Below, one piece after another: positions 1-6,387 of a stretch of DNA of 38,521 nt; the first letter of the stretch is position 1, and the number at the start of each line of letters is the position of its first letter. A program made the translations under genes and the position numbers. The notes below the pieces were generated by a model. The model did not search any database. It was given only the letters and a program-made list of their open reading frames with translations, and was not told the DNA's origin. The DNA comes from an uncultured Porphyromonadaceae bacterium. Lineage in GTDB: Bacteria; Bacteroidota; Bacteroidia; Bacteroidales; Muribaculaceae. The stretch is from positions 1 through 38,521 of the forward strand of contig UROS01000003.1 in NCBI GenBank assembly GCA_900549445.1, in the 5' to 3' direction.

Positions 1-57
1 AGCTCATATCAGTAGTGGCAAAGGCAGCCTAAATCTTCAGATTTTGTGTATAAAAAT

Positions 58-99
58 AGAGACTGCCTAACTTTGGTTGTTAGACAGCCTCTCTTTTTA
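58..99 (+). terminator. Intrinsic terminator of an off-window upstream unit
   Basis: A 13-position stem (59-71 with 79-91, two mismatches, 7-nt loop) is followed by a T-rich run at 92-99. It would end plus-strand transcription entering from upstream. Bases 1-57 hold no gene I can identify; a short open frame ending with TAA at 30-32 could be the last codons of an upstream gene, but this cannot be supported further. Confidence 0.6.
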
Positions 100-169
100 T
101 TGGATTACAATCTTCAGAAGCACCACTCGAAAGAATCTCTCAGGTAGCGGCTTTTCTGTAAAAATCATA

Positions 170-177
170 TAACTTTG
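170..177 (+). promoter_or_regulatory. -7 box of the secreted protein/yraN promoter
   Basis: TAACTTTG matches the Bacteroidota -7 consensus TAnnTTTG exactly and lies 26 bases before the ATG at 204. The -33 element is weak: only a T-run at 152-155, at an unusually short spacing. The call rests on the -7 box and its position. Confidence 0.55.
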
Positions 178-203
178 CAGATATTTTTCATACAGCGAAG
201 ATT

Positions 204-977
204 ATGCACAGATTATCAATAGCAGGAGCGGCGCTGGCGATTGCAGCCGGAGCTGCCGGAGTAGAACTCCCTTTCAGCGTTGAGGCCCCGTCGTGGACGG
301 AATATGCGGCAGCCGCCGAGGCGCCAGACAAGCCGGCCCTGCTTCTCCAGTCGCCGTCGGCGCAAGCTCAGGTGGCTATTTACGACGAGAGCACAACGAT
401 AAATCCCGACGGCACCGTCACCGACGGACTGCGCTGGGCGGCGGCAAGCGCCTCCGACCACGCCGCGAAGGCTCTCCTGACCGGTTTCGCACCGGTGGCT
501 GAAAAGCAGGACGGCTGGCTCCGGCTGGCAGGCGCGGGGCCGCAAGGCAGCGACGCATGGGTCGACGCCTCAACGGTTGCCACGGATAAAATCACCCCTC
601 TGGGCGAATATGACCGCGTGGTGGTGATGGACAGCGACGACGGAACCTATGGAATTTATGGAGACTACGATGAAATGGACGACGCCGTAACATTCTACGT
701 AGGCCGTTTCTCCGGCGGTTTCCTCGTGTGTCCCTACGTTCTGCAGATTGGTGCGATAGACCGCACCGGGACCTCTCCCGCCGATGCCGGACTTATGGAA
801 GACGAGGGTATGCTCTCGCTCGTGCTAACCCCCTCGATGACGGCCGACGACGAAGGGCCGCTCATGACGGTGTTTTCCGACGACCTCCTCAACGACATAA
901 TCGACGCCGCAGAATCCGCGCCGCGTACGGAAATTCTCTACGGCGACGCCAAAGGCGAACTGATTCCGTTATACTGA
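204..977 (+). CDS. Secreted hypothetical protein, possible SH3-like domain
   Basis: 257 aa, family not recognised. The first ~20 residues (RLSIAGAALAIAAGAAG core) look like a signal peptide or N-terminal membrane anchor, so export is likely. Residues ~45-130 resemble a bacterial SH3-type fold: a hydrophobic strand start (ALLLQSP), a GWLRL segment and a closing WVDAST segment, the usual spacing of cell-wall-binding SH3b repeats. The rest is acidic (many D/E, net negative) with no motif I know. The stop overlaps the yraN start (TGATG), so the two are translationally coupled. Start chosen as the first ATG after the -7 box. The function is unknown; a periplasmic or surface role is inference from the signal peptide. 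Confidence 0.7.
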   Translation: MHRLSIAGAALAIAAGAAGVELPFSVEAPSWTEYAAAAEAPDKPALLLQSPSAQAQVAIYDESTTINPDGTVTDGLRWAAASASDHAAKALLTGFAPVAEKQDGWLRLAGAGPQGSDAWVDASTVATDKITPLGEYDRVVVMDSDDGTYGIYGDYDEMDDAVTFYVGRFSGGFLVCPYVLQIGAIDRTGTSPADAGLMEDEGMLSLVLTPSMTADDEGPLMTVFSDDLLNDIIDAAESAPRTEILYGDAKGELIPLY

Positions 978-1345
978 TGGCCCTACACAATGAACTCGGA
1001 GCGTGGGGTGAGAAAGTTGCCCGAGAATATCTCCTGTGCCACGGCTATGCCATAGGAGGAGAGAACACCCGCATAGGGAACTACGAAATCGACTTCATCG
1101 CCGAAAAAGACGGAATGATAGTGTTTGTGGAGGTGAAGACGCGCTCAACTCATTTCGCCGACCCGCTTGAGGCGGTCGACTCGCGCAAGCAGGCGCGCCT
1201 GGTGAGAGCCGCCGACGAGTATATCCGCGCTATGAACATAAAGCTGGAGCCCCGGTTCGACGTTATAACCGTAATAGGTTCACCCGAGCACTTTGAAATC
1301 GAGCATTTCCCGGATGCATTTTTCCCTCCGCTCACCAACCGCTGA
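977..1345 (+). CDS. yraN: YraN family (UPF0102) nuclease-fold protein
   Basis: 122 aa, the normal YraN length. It starts MALHNELGAWGE and carries the family's nuclease-like core: NYEIDFIA (residues ~34-41) followed by VFVEVKTRS (~48-56), the D...ExK arrangement of restriction-endonuclease-like folds. The biochemical role of the family is not settled; a nucleic-acid function is inferred from the fold. The ATG at 977 overlaps the preceding stop by one base. An in-frame open extension upstream to 728 runs through the previous gene and is not a credible start. No promoter of its own is visible, so it should be cotranscribed with the secreted protein. Confidence 0.85.
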   Translation: MALHNELGAWGEKVAREYLLCHGYAIGGENTRIGNYEIDFIAEKDGMIVFVEVKTRSTHFADPLEAVDSRKQARLVRAADEYIRAMNIKLEPRFDVITVIGSPEHFEIEHFPDAFFPPLTNR

Positions 1346-1366
1346 AAAATATTTTTCTGACAGCTA

Positions 1367-1397
1367 TTGCAAATCATTTTCTCTTTTCTTACATTTG
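1367..1397 (+). promoter_or_regulatory. Rubrerythrin promoter
   Basis: TTG at 1367-1369, a 20-base spacer and TACATTTG at 1390-1397 fit the Bacteroidota consensus. The AT-rich leader runs to the ATG at 1454. The same 20-base spacing recurs at several other promoters in this window. Confidence 0.75.
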
Positions 1398-1453
1398 CGT
1401 AGCGAAAAAAAGAAAGATCGCTTTAAACAATAGTAATTATCAATCAACCAATT

Positions 1454-2005
1454 ATGAAGAAGAAATTTATTTGCACCGTATGCGGTTATGTTCATGAAGG
1501 CGACAGCGCTCCTGAAAAGTGCCCCCTCTGCAAGGCTCCCGCAAGCGCATTCAAGGAAATGGACGACACTGCTGCTCTGGAATTTGTGACAGAACACGAA
1601 ATCGGTGTTGCAAAAGATACTGACGACCAGATGAAGGCCGACCTCCGCGCTCATTTTGAAGGAGAATGCAGCGAAGTGGGAATGTATCTCGCCATGTCGC
1701 GCCAGGCAGACCGCGAAGGCTATCCCGAAATCGCCGAGGCTTTCAAGCGCTACGCAATCGAAGAGGCAGAACACGCATCCAAATTCGCCGAACTGCTCGG
1801 CGAATGCGTATGGTCCACACGCGAGAACCTCGAGAAACGCATGGCAGCCGAAGCCGGTGCTAATGCCGACAAGATGCGCATTGCCCGCCGTGCCAAAGAG
1901 CTGAATCTCGACGCCATCCACGACACCGTTCACGAAATGGCAAAAGATGAAGCACGCCACGGCCGCGGTTTCGAAGGTCTTTACAACCGCTACTTCAAGA
2001 AGTAA
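1454..2005 (+). CDS. Reverse rubrerythrin
   Basis: 183 aa. The N-terminus is a rubredoxin-like iron site, CTVCGY (residues ~8-13) and CPLCKAP (~24-30). The four-helix diiron domain follows, with carboxylate/His motifs HFEGECSE, EEAEHASKF and KDEARHGRGF. Rubredoxin-first order is that of reverse rubrerythrin; classical rubrerythrin has it at the C-terminus. The family reduces hydrogen peroxide (and in some members O2) in the cytoplasm of anaerobes, with electrons passed through the rubredoxin site. Monocistronic by context: own promoter upstream, strong terminator downstream. The four cysteines and both ExxH motifs are intact, so it should be active. Confidence in the family is high; the electron donor is unknown. 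Confidence 0.92.
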   Translation: MKKKFICTVCGYVHEGDSAPEKCPLCKAPASAFKEMDDTAALEFVTEHEIGVAKDTDDQMKADLRAHFEGECSEVGMYLAMSRQADREGYPEIAEAFKRYAIEEAEHASKFAELLGECVWSTRENLEKRMAAEAGANADKMRIARRAKELNLDAIHDTVHEMAKDEARHGRGFEGLYNRYFKK

Positions 2006-2041
2006 GCACCTTCACCTCCGCGGCGTCACGCCAAAGAAATC

Positions 2042-2079
2042 ATCCGGATCCGGTCGCAAAGACCTGATCCGGATTTTTG
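2042..2079 (+). terminator. Terminator after rubrerythrin
   Basis: A 14-position stem (2042-2055 with 2061-2074, one C/T mismatch, 5-nt loop) is followed by five T residues. Confidence 0.85.
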
Positions 2080-2105
2080 TTTAGGGAATTTTTGCTGTAA
2101 CCTGC

Positions 2106-2136
2106 TTTTAAATGAGTGGTTTTTTGCGTAACTTCG
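2106..2136 (+). promoter_or_regulatory. Probable rlmN promoter
   Basis: TAACTTCG at 2129-2136 matches TAnnTTTG at 7 of 8 positions, with a TTTT run at 2106-2109 nineteen bases upstream. It supports the ATG at 2161 over the GTG at 2116, which lies upstream of the inferred transcript start. Confidence 0.5.
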
Positions 2137-2160
2137 CGGAAGAAAACCTATAACCGGAAA

Positions 2161-3183
2161 ATGACAAAGAAACCCCTGATAGGAAATACGCTCGAACAAC
2201 TGCGCGGAATAGCCGCCGAAGCCGGTCTAAGACCGTTTGCCGCAAAGCAGATAGCGCGGTGGCTCTACACGGCCCGCGTCAGCGACATCGACGCCATGAC
2301 CGACCTCTCAAAGTCAGCCCGCGAGTGGCTTGACGAGCACTATTGTATAGGGCTCGAAGCGCCTAAAGCTCAGGTTCGGTCGAAAGACGGTACGGTAAAA
2401 TATCTCTTCTCGGGATGCGGGGGCAGAGACGTGGAGAGCGTCTATATTCCCGACCGCGAAAGAGCCACGCTGTGCGTGTCGTCTCAGGCGGGGTGCCGCA
2501 TGAACTGTTCGTTCTGCATGACGGGGCGTCAGGGATTCCACGGCAACCTTACAGCCGCTCAGATAATCAACCAGATACTCTCCGTGGCCGACAGCGAAAA
2601 GCTTACCAACGTAGTATTCATGGGTATGGGCGAGCCGATGGACAACGTCGATGAGGTTCTACGGGCCATCGAGATCCTTACTGCCCCATGGGGATTCGGA
2701 TGGAGTCCTAAGCGCATCACCGTTTCGTCGATAGGCAAGCTCGACACCCTCAGGCGCCTGCTCGACGAGACCAAAGTCCATGTGGCCATCAGCATCCACT
2801 CCCCCTACCCTTCCGAGCGCGCCTCGCTTATGCCTGTGGAAAAGGCGTATAGTGCGGTGAAAGTGATGGATTTCTTGCGCGGTTACGATTTTTCACACCA
2901 GCGGCGCCTCTCGGCAGAATATATAATGTGGAAAGGACTCAACGATGACCTCCGCCACGCCGACGCACTCGCACGGCTGCTGAAAGGTCTCGACTGCCGC
3001 GTGAACCTTATCCGCTTCCACGCCATTCCCGGTTTTGCCTATACCACGGCCGACAGCCCCACGATGGAAGCTTTCCGAGACCGGCTCAACAGCCACGGCG
3101 TCACCGCCACCATCCGCACCTCGCGCGGCGAGGATATCGAAGCGGCCTGCGGAATGCTTTCCGGCGAAAAATCGGAAGAATAA
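2161..3183 (+). CDS. rlmN: Dual-specificity 23S rRNA/tRNA adenine-C2 methyltransferase RlmN
   Basis: 340 aa. A radical SAM enzyme that methylates C2 of A2503 in 23S rRNA and, in studied bacteria, A37 of some tRNAs. The 4Fe-4S cysteines are CRMNCSFC (residues ~117-124), followed by the GMGEPM motif. The C-terminal catalytic cysteine that becomes methylated is in EDIEAACGM near residue 332. Length is typical for the family. The open frame extends upstream to a GTG at 2116, but MTKKPLIG at 2161 gives the usual N-terminus and sits just after the promoter. No partner gene is adjacent. All catalytic residues seen. Confidence 0.96.
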   Translation: MTKKPLIGNTLEQLRGIAAEAGLRPFAAKQIARWLYTARVSDIDAMTDLSKSAREWLDEHYCIGLEAPKAQVRSKDGTVKYLFSGCGGRDVESVYIPDRERATLCVSSQAGCRMNCSFCMTGRQGFHGNLTAAQIINQILSVADSEKLTNVVFMGMGEPMDNVDEVLRAIEILTAPWGFGWSPKRITVSSIGKLDTLRRLLDETKVHVAISIHSPYPSERASLMPVEKAYSAVKVMDFLRGYDFSHQRRLSAEYIMWKGLNDDLRHADALARLLKGLDCRVNLIRFHAIPGFAYTTADSPTMEAFRDRLNSHGVTATIRTSRGEDIEAACGMLSGEKSEE

Positions 3184-3191
3184 AAGAAAAA

Positions 3192-3220
3192 CGAGAAGAT
3201 GTTGTCGCAACGTCCTCTCG
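3192..3220. terminator. Hairpin after rlmN, best read as a minus-strand terminator
   Basis: A 13-position stem (3192-3204 with 3208-3220; one A/C mismatch, one G-U pair, 3-nt loop). On the plus strand no T-run follows; on the minus strand the run TTTTTCTTTTA follows directly (plus-strand A-run 3182-3191). It may cap rlmN mRNA, but its base composition fits leftward transcription better. Confidence 0.45.
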
Positions 3221-3258
3221 CTTAGAATAATAAACCAATCATTATCACATTTCTTGCA

Positions 3259-3337
3259 ATGGAAAAAGTAATTTTGCTATGTACTATTAAAACGCAGGAG
3301 GGTGAAAATGGTTCATGGTAATCGTAAAAATCTTTAG
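3259..3337 (+). CDS. Two overlapping very short ORFs upstream of recA (candidate leader peptides)
   Basis: Two short frames overlap here. ATG 3259 to TAA 3321 encodes 20 residues (MEKVILLCTIKTQEGENGSW). ATG 3308 to TAG 3337 encodes nine residues (MVHGNRKNL) and is preceded by AGGAGGG at 3296-3302, five bases from the ATG, a near-perfect Shine-Dalgarno sequence. Such sites are otherwise essentially absent in this window. A TAATTTTG box at 3269-3276 could start a short transcript before the nonapeptide, but it lacks a good -33. Neither peptide is recognised. They could be leader peptides, a small protein, or chance; the SD is the only positive argument. Confidence 0.2.
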
Positions 3338-3398
3338 CTCAGTCCGAGTTTAACGCTATTTAACGCGACCGTGCATCTTAATTGCCCAACTCGGGCAT

Positions 3399-3406
3399 TA
3401 TCTTTG
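3399..3406 (+). promoter_or_regulatory. -7 box of the recA promoter
   Basis: TATCTTTG is a full match to TAnnTTTG, 43 bases before the recA ATG. The -33 is unclear: TTG at 3382-3384 is only 14 bases away, TTA at 3378-3380 is 18 away. I saw no LexA-type palindrome that I could name. Confidence 0.65.
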
Positions 3407-3449
3407 CATTGTAAACATAACGAAAACAAATTCTAAACAGCATACACAA

Positions 3450-4625
3450 ATGGAAAAGAAAAAACCGGCCGGAAAAAAGGAACAGGATCCGGCACAGTCT
3501 AAACTCAATGCCCTTACCCAGGCAATGAATCAGATTGAGAAAAACTTCGGTCGCGGAGCCATAATGAAACTTGGCGACAACGTGGTGGAGGATGTAGAAG
3601 TGATTCCATCCGGCTCCATCGGGCTGAACTACGCGCTCGGCGTAGGAGGCTATCCCCGCGGCAGAATAGTTGAAATTTTCGGGCCTGAATCGTCGGGAAA
3701 GACCACTCTGGCAATCCACGCCATAGCAGAGGCGCAGAAAGCAGGCGGTATTGCGGCAATAATCGACGCCGAGCACGCATTCGACCGCTTCTATGCCGAA
3801 AAACTCGGTGTTGACGTCAACAATCTTCTCATGGCACAGCCAGACAACGGCGAACAGGCGCTCGAAATTGCCGAACAGCTCATCCGCTCGTCGGCTATCG
3901 ACATTCTGGTCATCGACTCCGTTGCGGCGCTCACCCCCAAGAGCGAAATCGACGGCACTATGGGCGACAAAAACGTGGGACTTCAGGCTCGCCTCATGTC
4001 GCAGGCCATGCGCAAACTTACAGGCGCCATTTCCCGTACCAACACCTGCTGCATCTTCATCAATCAGCTGCGCGAGAAAATCGGCGGCTCGATGTTCGGC
4101 CCCACCGAGACAACCACCGGCGGCAACGCACTTAAGTTCTACGCATCCGTGCGCATCGACATCCGCCCCAGCACCCAGATAAAGGACGGCGACAACGTGC
4201 TCGGCCGCCTCACCAAAGTGAAAGTGGTGAAAAACAAGGTAGCGCCCCCCTTCAAGCGTGCGGAATTCGACGTGATGTTCGGCGAAGGCGTTTCGCGCAC
4301 CGGTGAGATAATCGACCTCGGAGTGAACCTCGGAATCATCGCCAAGAGCGGCTCATGGTTCAGCTACAACGGATCAAAAATCGCTCAGGGTCGCGACGCC
4401 GCCAAGCGCATGCTCGCCGACAATCCGGAACTGGCCGAAGAACTTGAAGCAAAGATAATGGAAGCGCTGAATTCCGGTGTCCAGGATAAAGCGCCCAAGA
4501 AGGCAGCTTCGAAAGCAGCTCCCGCGGCTTCTTCCGATGAAACGGAAATCAACGACGGGCCCGACGGCGAGATAGATTTCGACGACGATCTTCCCGACGA
4601 CTTCTCTATCGAAGAAGATATCTGA
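3450..4625 (+). CDS. recA: Recombinase RecA
   Basis: 391 aa. The ATP-dependent strand-exchange protein of homologous recombination and SOS induction. Walker A is GPESSGKTT at residues 78-86; the Walker B region is DILVIDSVAALTP; the L2-loop region carries GGNALKFYAS. The core ends near residue 340, followed by an Ala/Lys-rich linker and a strongly acidic tail (DDDLPDDFSIEEDI); acidic RecA tails are known to modulate activity. The ATG at 3450 gives MEKKKPAGKK, a short basic extension before the usual N-terminal helix. It stands alone, with its own promoter and a strong terminator. No intein or frameshift. Confidence 0.98.
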   Translation: MEKKKPAGKKEQDPAQSKLNALTQAMNQIEKNFGRGAIMKLGDNVVEDVEVIPSGSIGLNYALGVGGYPRGRIVEIFGPESSGKTTLAIHAIAEAQKAGGIAAIIDAEHAFDRFYAEKLGVDVNNLLMAQPDNGEQALEIAEQLIRSSAIDILVIDSVAALTPKSEIDGTMGDKNVGLQARLMSQAMRKLTGAISRTNTCCIFINQLREKIGGSMFGPTETTTGGNALKFYASVRIDIRPSTQIKDGDNVLGRLTKVKVVKNKVAPPFKRAEFDVMFGEGVSRTGEIIDLGVNLGIIAKSGSWFSYNGSKIAQGRDAAKRMLADNPELAEELEAKIMEALNSGVQDKAPKKAASKAAPAASSDETEINDGPDGEIDFDDDLPDDFSIEEDI

Positions 4626-4648
4626 CAGTTTTCATAGTATAAAGACAA

Positions 4649-4697
4649 AGCGGTGCCATTGTCCCGTCTCCGGGAGCGACGGCGCCGCTTTTATTTT
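4649..4697 (+). terminator. recA terminator
   Basis: A 9-bp outer stem (4649-4657 with 4681-4689, one G-U) encloses an inner CCCG/CGGG hairpin, followed by TTTTATTTT. Confidence 0.85.
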
Positions 4698-4698
4698 C

Positions 4699-4728
4699 GG
4701 GCACAAAAAAGAGGCTTCAACGCCTCTT
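4699..4728 (-). terminator. Minus-strand terminator of the 30-aa gene unit
   Basis: A 7-bp perfect stem (4709-4715 with 4722-4728, 6-nt loop) is followed on the minus strand by six T residues (plus A-run 4705-4710). It points leftward and sits back to back with the recA terminator. It could also catch read-through from the glycosyltransferase gene. Confidence 0.75.
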
Positions 4729-4805
4729 CATAAATGTTAAAACTTTGATTTTCGATTAAAAATCCGGAATCCGGACTGAGGTGAAAACGATAAGCAATTC
4801 TGCAA

Positions 4806-4898
4806 TCAGAATCTGTTAGTGCTTTCGGTTTCGTGAACATAGATTCTCGCGCTGGCTTCACAATACCATTTCGCGGCTTTTTTGATGAAATTAAGCAT
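4806..4898 (-). CDS. Orphan 30-residue small protein of unknown function
   Basis: The sequence is MLNFIKKAAKWYCEASARIY then VHETESTNRF, 30 aa with a TGA stop; I do not recognise it. The first 20 residues can form an amphipathic helix with aromatics and hydrophobics (F4, I5, W11, Y12, I19, Y20) and lysines K6, K7, K10; the last ten are polar. Net charge is weakly positive, with one cysteine (C13). It lies in a 449-base gap between convergent recA and the glycosyltransferase gene. It has its own consensus -7 box 68 bases upstream and an intrinsic terminator ~80 bases downstream. The bases before the ATG are A/T-rich (AAAATTTTTGAGTT), as is usual for initiation in this phylum. An upstream ATG in the leader gives a 6-codon ORF (MSFLGN). 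The alternative is a non-coding RNA with a chance ORF. The unit is convincing; coding is probable but unproven. Confidence 0.55.
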   Translation of the reverse strand: MLNFIKKAAKWYCEASARIYVHETESTNRF

Positions 4899-4965
4899 AA
4901 CTCAAAAATTTTAGTTACCTAAAAAACTCATTGAAGTTTTCTTATCTTACTTCCTTATAACGCCG

Positions 4966-4973
4966 CAAAGATA
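4966..4973 (-). promoter_or_regulatory. -7 box for the 30-aa gene
   Basis: On the minus strand this reads TATCTTTG, an exact TAnnTTTG match preceded by TTTTG. The -33 position is not a clear TTG. The leader of ~60 bases contains a 6-bp A/T hairpin (4923-4928 with 4935-4940). The gap from here to the glycosyltransferase stop at 5075 is AT-rich and otherwise empty. Confidence 0.65.
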
Positions 4974-5074
4974 CAAAATGTTTTTAAATTATGCTATATA
5001 ACATATTTTTTAATCGCATTTTTTACTGCAAATGGCTCAGGTAAAATTCGACTTTTTAGTGAACACGCTGAAAA

Positions 5075-5845
5075 TCAACGGCTGTTTCTTCTTTTTATAA
5101 GCCGGCGTGCCACGCTGTAGGCAAGCATCTCGCTTCGGAAAGCCTCTCGCGCTATAGCACGCCCGCTCTCTCCCTCGAGAATGCCGCCTTTCAGAAAGTA
5201 GGTTTTCATAAATGCACGCAGGCCGTGAAGCAGCGGCGAGCCGGGAGCTATGGAGTCGTTGCCGGCCGCAAGCACGCGGGCACGTATGGCGGCATGGTTG
5301 TTACTTACAGCACGGAACATCTCGCCGGTATCGCAACGGTAATGGAGTATATCGCCGTCGAGACGCTGCGGGCGCACGGAGTCGCGGAAAATCACACGCT
5401 CGCCCACATCGTGGAGATTCCAGTTGGCATAACGCTTGTCAAAAAGCCGGATCTGCATGTCGGGATACCATCCGCAACGCCTTACGGGTACCCCGCAGTA
5501 GAAATTGAGCCTCGACATACAGTAGACCCTGTGATTTTCCAACCCATTCTCTTTCAGAGCTATTATGGAGTTCCGGAGGGCCGGCGACAGCACTTCGTCG
5601 GCGTCGAGCGACAACACGTAAGGATATGAAGCGAGCGAGGTGGCATACTGGCGCTGGGCGCCGTAGCCGTCGAGATGGCGCCGCGAAATCTTGCAGCCAT
5701 AACGGCGGCAGATATCGAGCGTGGAGTCTGTCGACATTGAATCGACAACGATAATCTCGTCGGCTACTCCTGAGAGAGAATCGAGGCAGGCGGCAATACG
5801 CTTTTCCTCGTTGAAAACAAGTATTGTAGCTGAAATTTTGGTCAT
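5075..5845 (-). CDS. Glycosyltransferase family 2, WaaE/KdtX-like
   Basis: 256 aa. An inverting GT-A glycosyltransferase. The N-terminus ISATILVFNEEKRI is the GT2 nucleotide-sugar-binding strand; IIVVDSMSTDST follows. The metal-binding DxD equivalent is LSLDADEVLSP (residues ~78-88). The WYPDMQIRLFDKR and LHYRC segments are characteristic of the WaaE/KdtX-like group that adds sugars to the LPS core. No transmembrane segment is evident; a membrane-peripheral cytoplasmic location is likely. It overlaps folK by four bases (ATGA), so it is coexpressed with it. The pairing with folate synthesis looks like operon convenience, not pathway logic. The sugar and acceptor cannot be told from sequence. 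Confidence 0.85.
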   Translation of the reverse strand: MTKISATILVFNEEKRIAACLDSLSGVADEIIVVDSMSTDSTLDICRRYGCKISRRHLDGYGAQRQYATSLASYPYVLSLDADEVLSPALRNSIIALKENGLENHRVYCMSRLNFYCGVPVRRCGWYPDMQIRLFDKRYANWNLHDVGERVIFRDSVRPQRLDGDILHYRCDTGEMFRAVSNNHAAIRARVLAAGNDSIAPGSPLLHGLRAFMKTYFLKGGILEGESGRAIAREAFRSEMLAYSVARRLIKRRNSR

Positions 5846-6315
5846 GGCTTTTCAGTTAGCATTGAGAGCATTTCGCCGGCGGTAAGCCCGGTGAGCGGAT
5901 GACGCCAGACGGGATCGAGCTGCTGCAGCGGTTCAAGCACAAAAGGGCGCCGCGCCATACGCGGATGGGGAAGAGTGAGCCCGGGAGCGGAGACCACGAG
6001 ATTGCCGAGAAATATGAGGTCTATGTCGATGCGGCGGTCGGCATAGTTTCCGGCGGCGTCACGGTGGGGCGACGGGTCTATTTCCCGCTCAATCTCCCGC
6101 AGGAGAGAGAGCAGAGGACACGGAGCAAGTTCAGTGTCGGCCATCAGCCCCACGTTGAGGAACCTGTTTGCCGAATCATAGCCCCACGGTTCCGATTCGA
6201 CGACGTCAGAAACCGCAGCACTACACCCGAGCCTCTCCGCAATCATCGCCACGGCACGGGCGAGCGCGGCGCGGCGGTCGCCGAGATTCGACCCTATGTT
6301 GACATAAGCTTTCAC
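5842..6315 (-). CDS. folK: 2-amino-4-hydroxy-6-hydroxymethyldihydropteridine pyrophosphokinase
   Basis: 157 aa, standard HPPK size. It transfers pyrophosphate from ATP to 6-hydroxymethyl-dihydropterin in folate synthesis. Visible motifs: IGSNLGDR at the start, SEPWGY, RFLNVG, the signature ADRRIDIDLIF (residues ~91-101) holding the Mg-binding aspartates, and LPHPRMARRPFVLEPL. The start is GTG at 6315: the frame is open upstream only to a TAG near 6367 with no ATG. That GTG lies only ~7 bases downstream of the T-run of a terminator-like hairpin, so expression probably depends on read-through from infB. The last codons overlap the glycosyltransferase gene. Confidence 0.93.
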   Translation of the reverse strand: MKAYVNIGSNLGDRRAALARAVAMIAERLGCSAAVSDVVESEPWGYDSANRFLNVGLMADTELAPCPLLSLLREIEREIDPSPHRDAAGNYADRRIDIDLIFLGNLVVSAPGLTLPHPRMARRPFVLEPLQQLDPVWRHPLTGLTAGEMLSMLTEKP

Positions 6316-6320
6316 TTTCG

Positions 6321-6365
6321 GAAAAACAGACCCCGCTGCTCCGCGGATGGCAGGAGAAGCGGGGT
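6321..6365 (-). terminator. infB terminator / possible folK attenuator
   Basis: On the minus strand an 8-bp perfect stem (6330-6337 with 6358-6365), extended inside by CTCC/GGAG, is followed by CTGTTTTTC. It is placed between infB and folK, with the T-run covering the folK ribosome-entry region. Confidence 0.75.
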
Positions 6366-6387
6366 TCTATAAAGGATTTACATAAAA

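Noticed and set aside
1..57. Possible 3' end of an upstream gene (frame ending TAA at 30-32)
   Set aside because: Only nine codons visible; position before a terminator is suggestive but nothing identifies it.
728..976. Upstream extension of yraN
   Set aside because: Arg-rich out-of-frame reading of the preceding secreted protein gene; YraN proteins begin near the ATG at 977.
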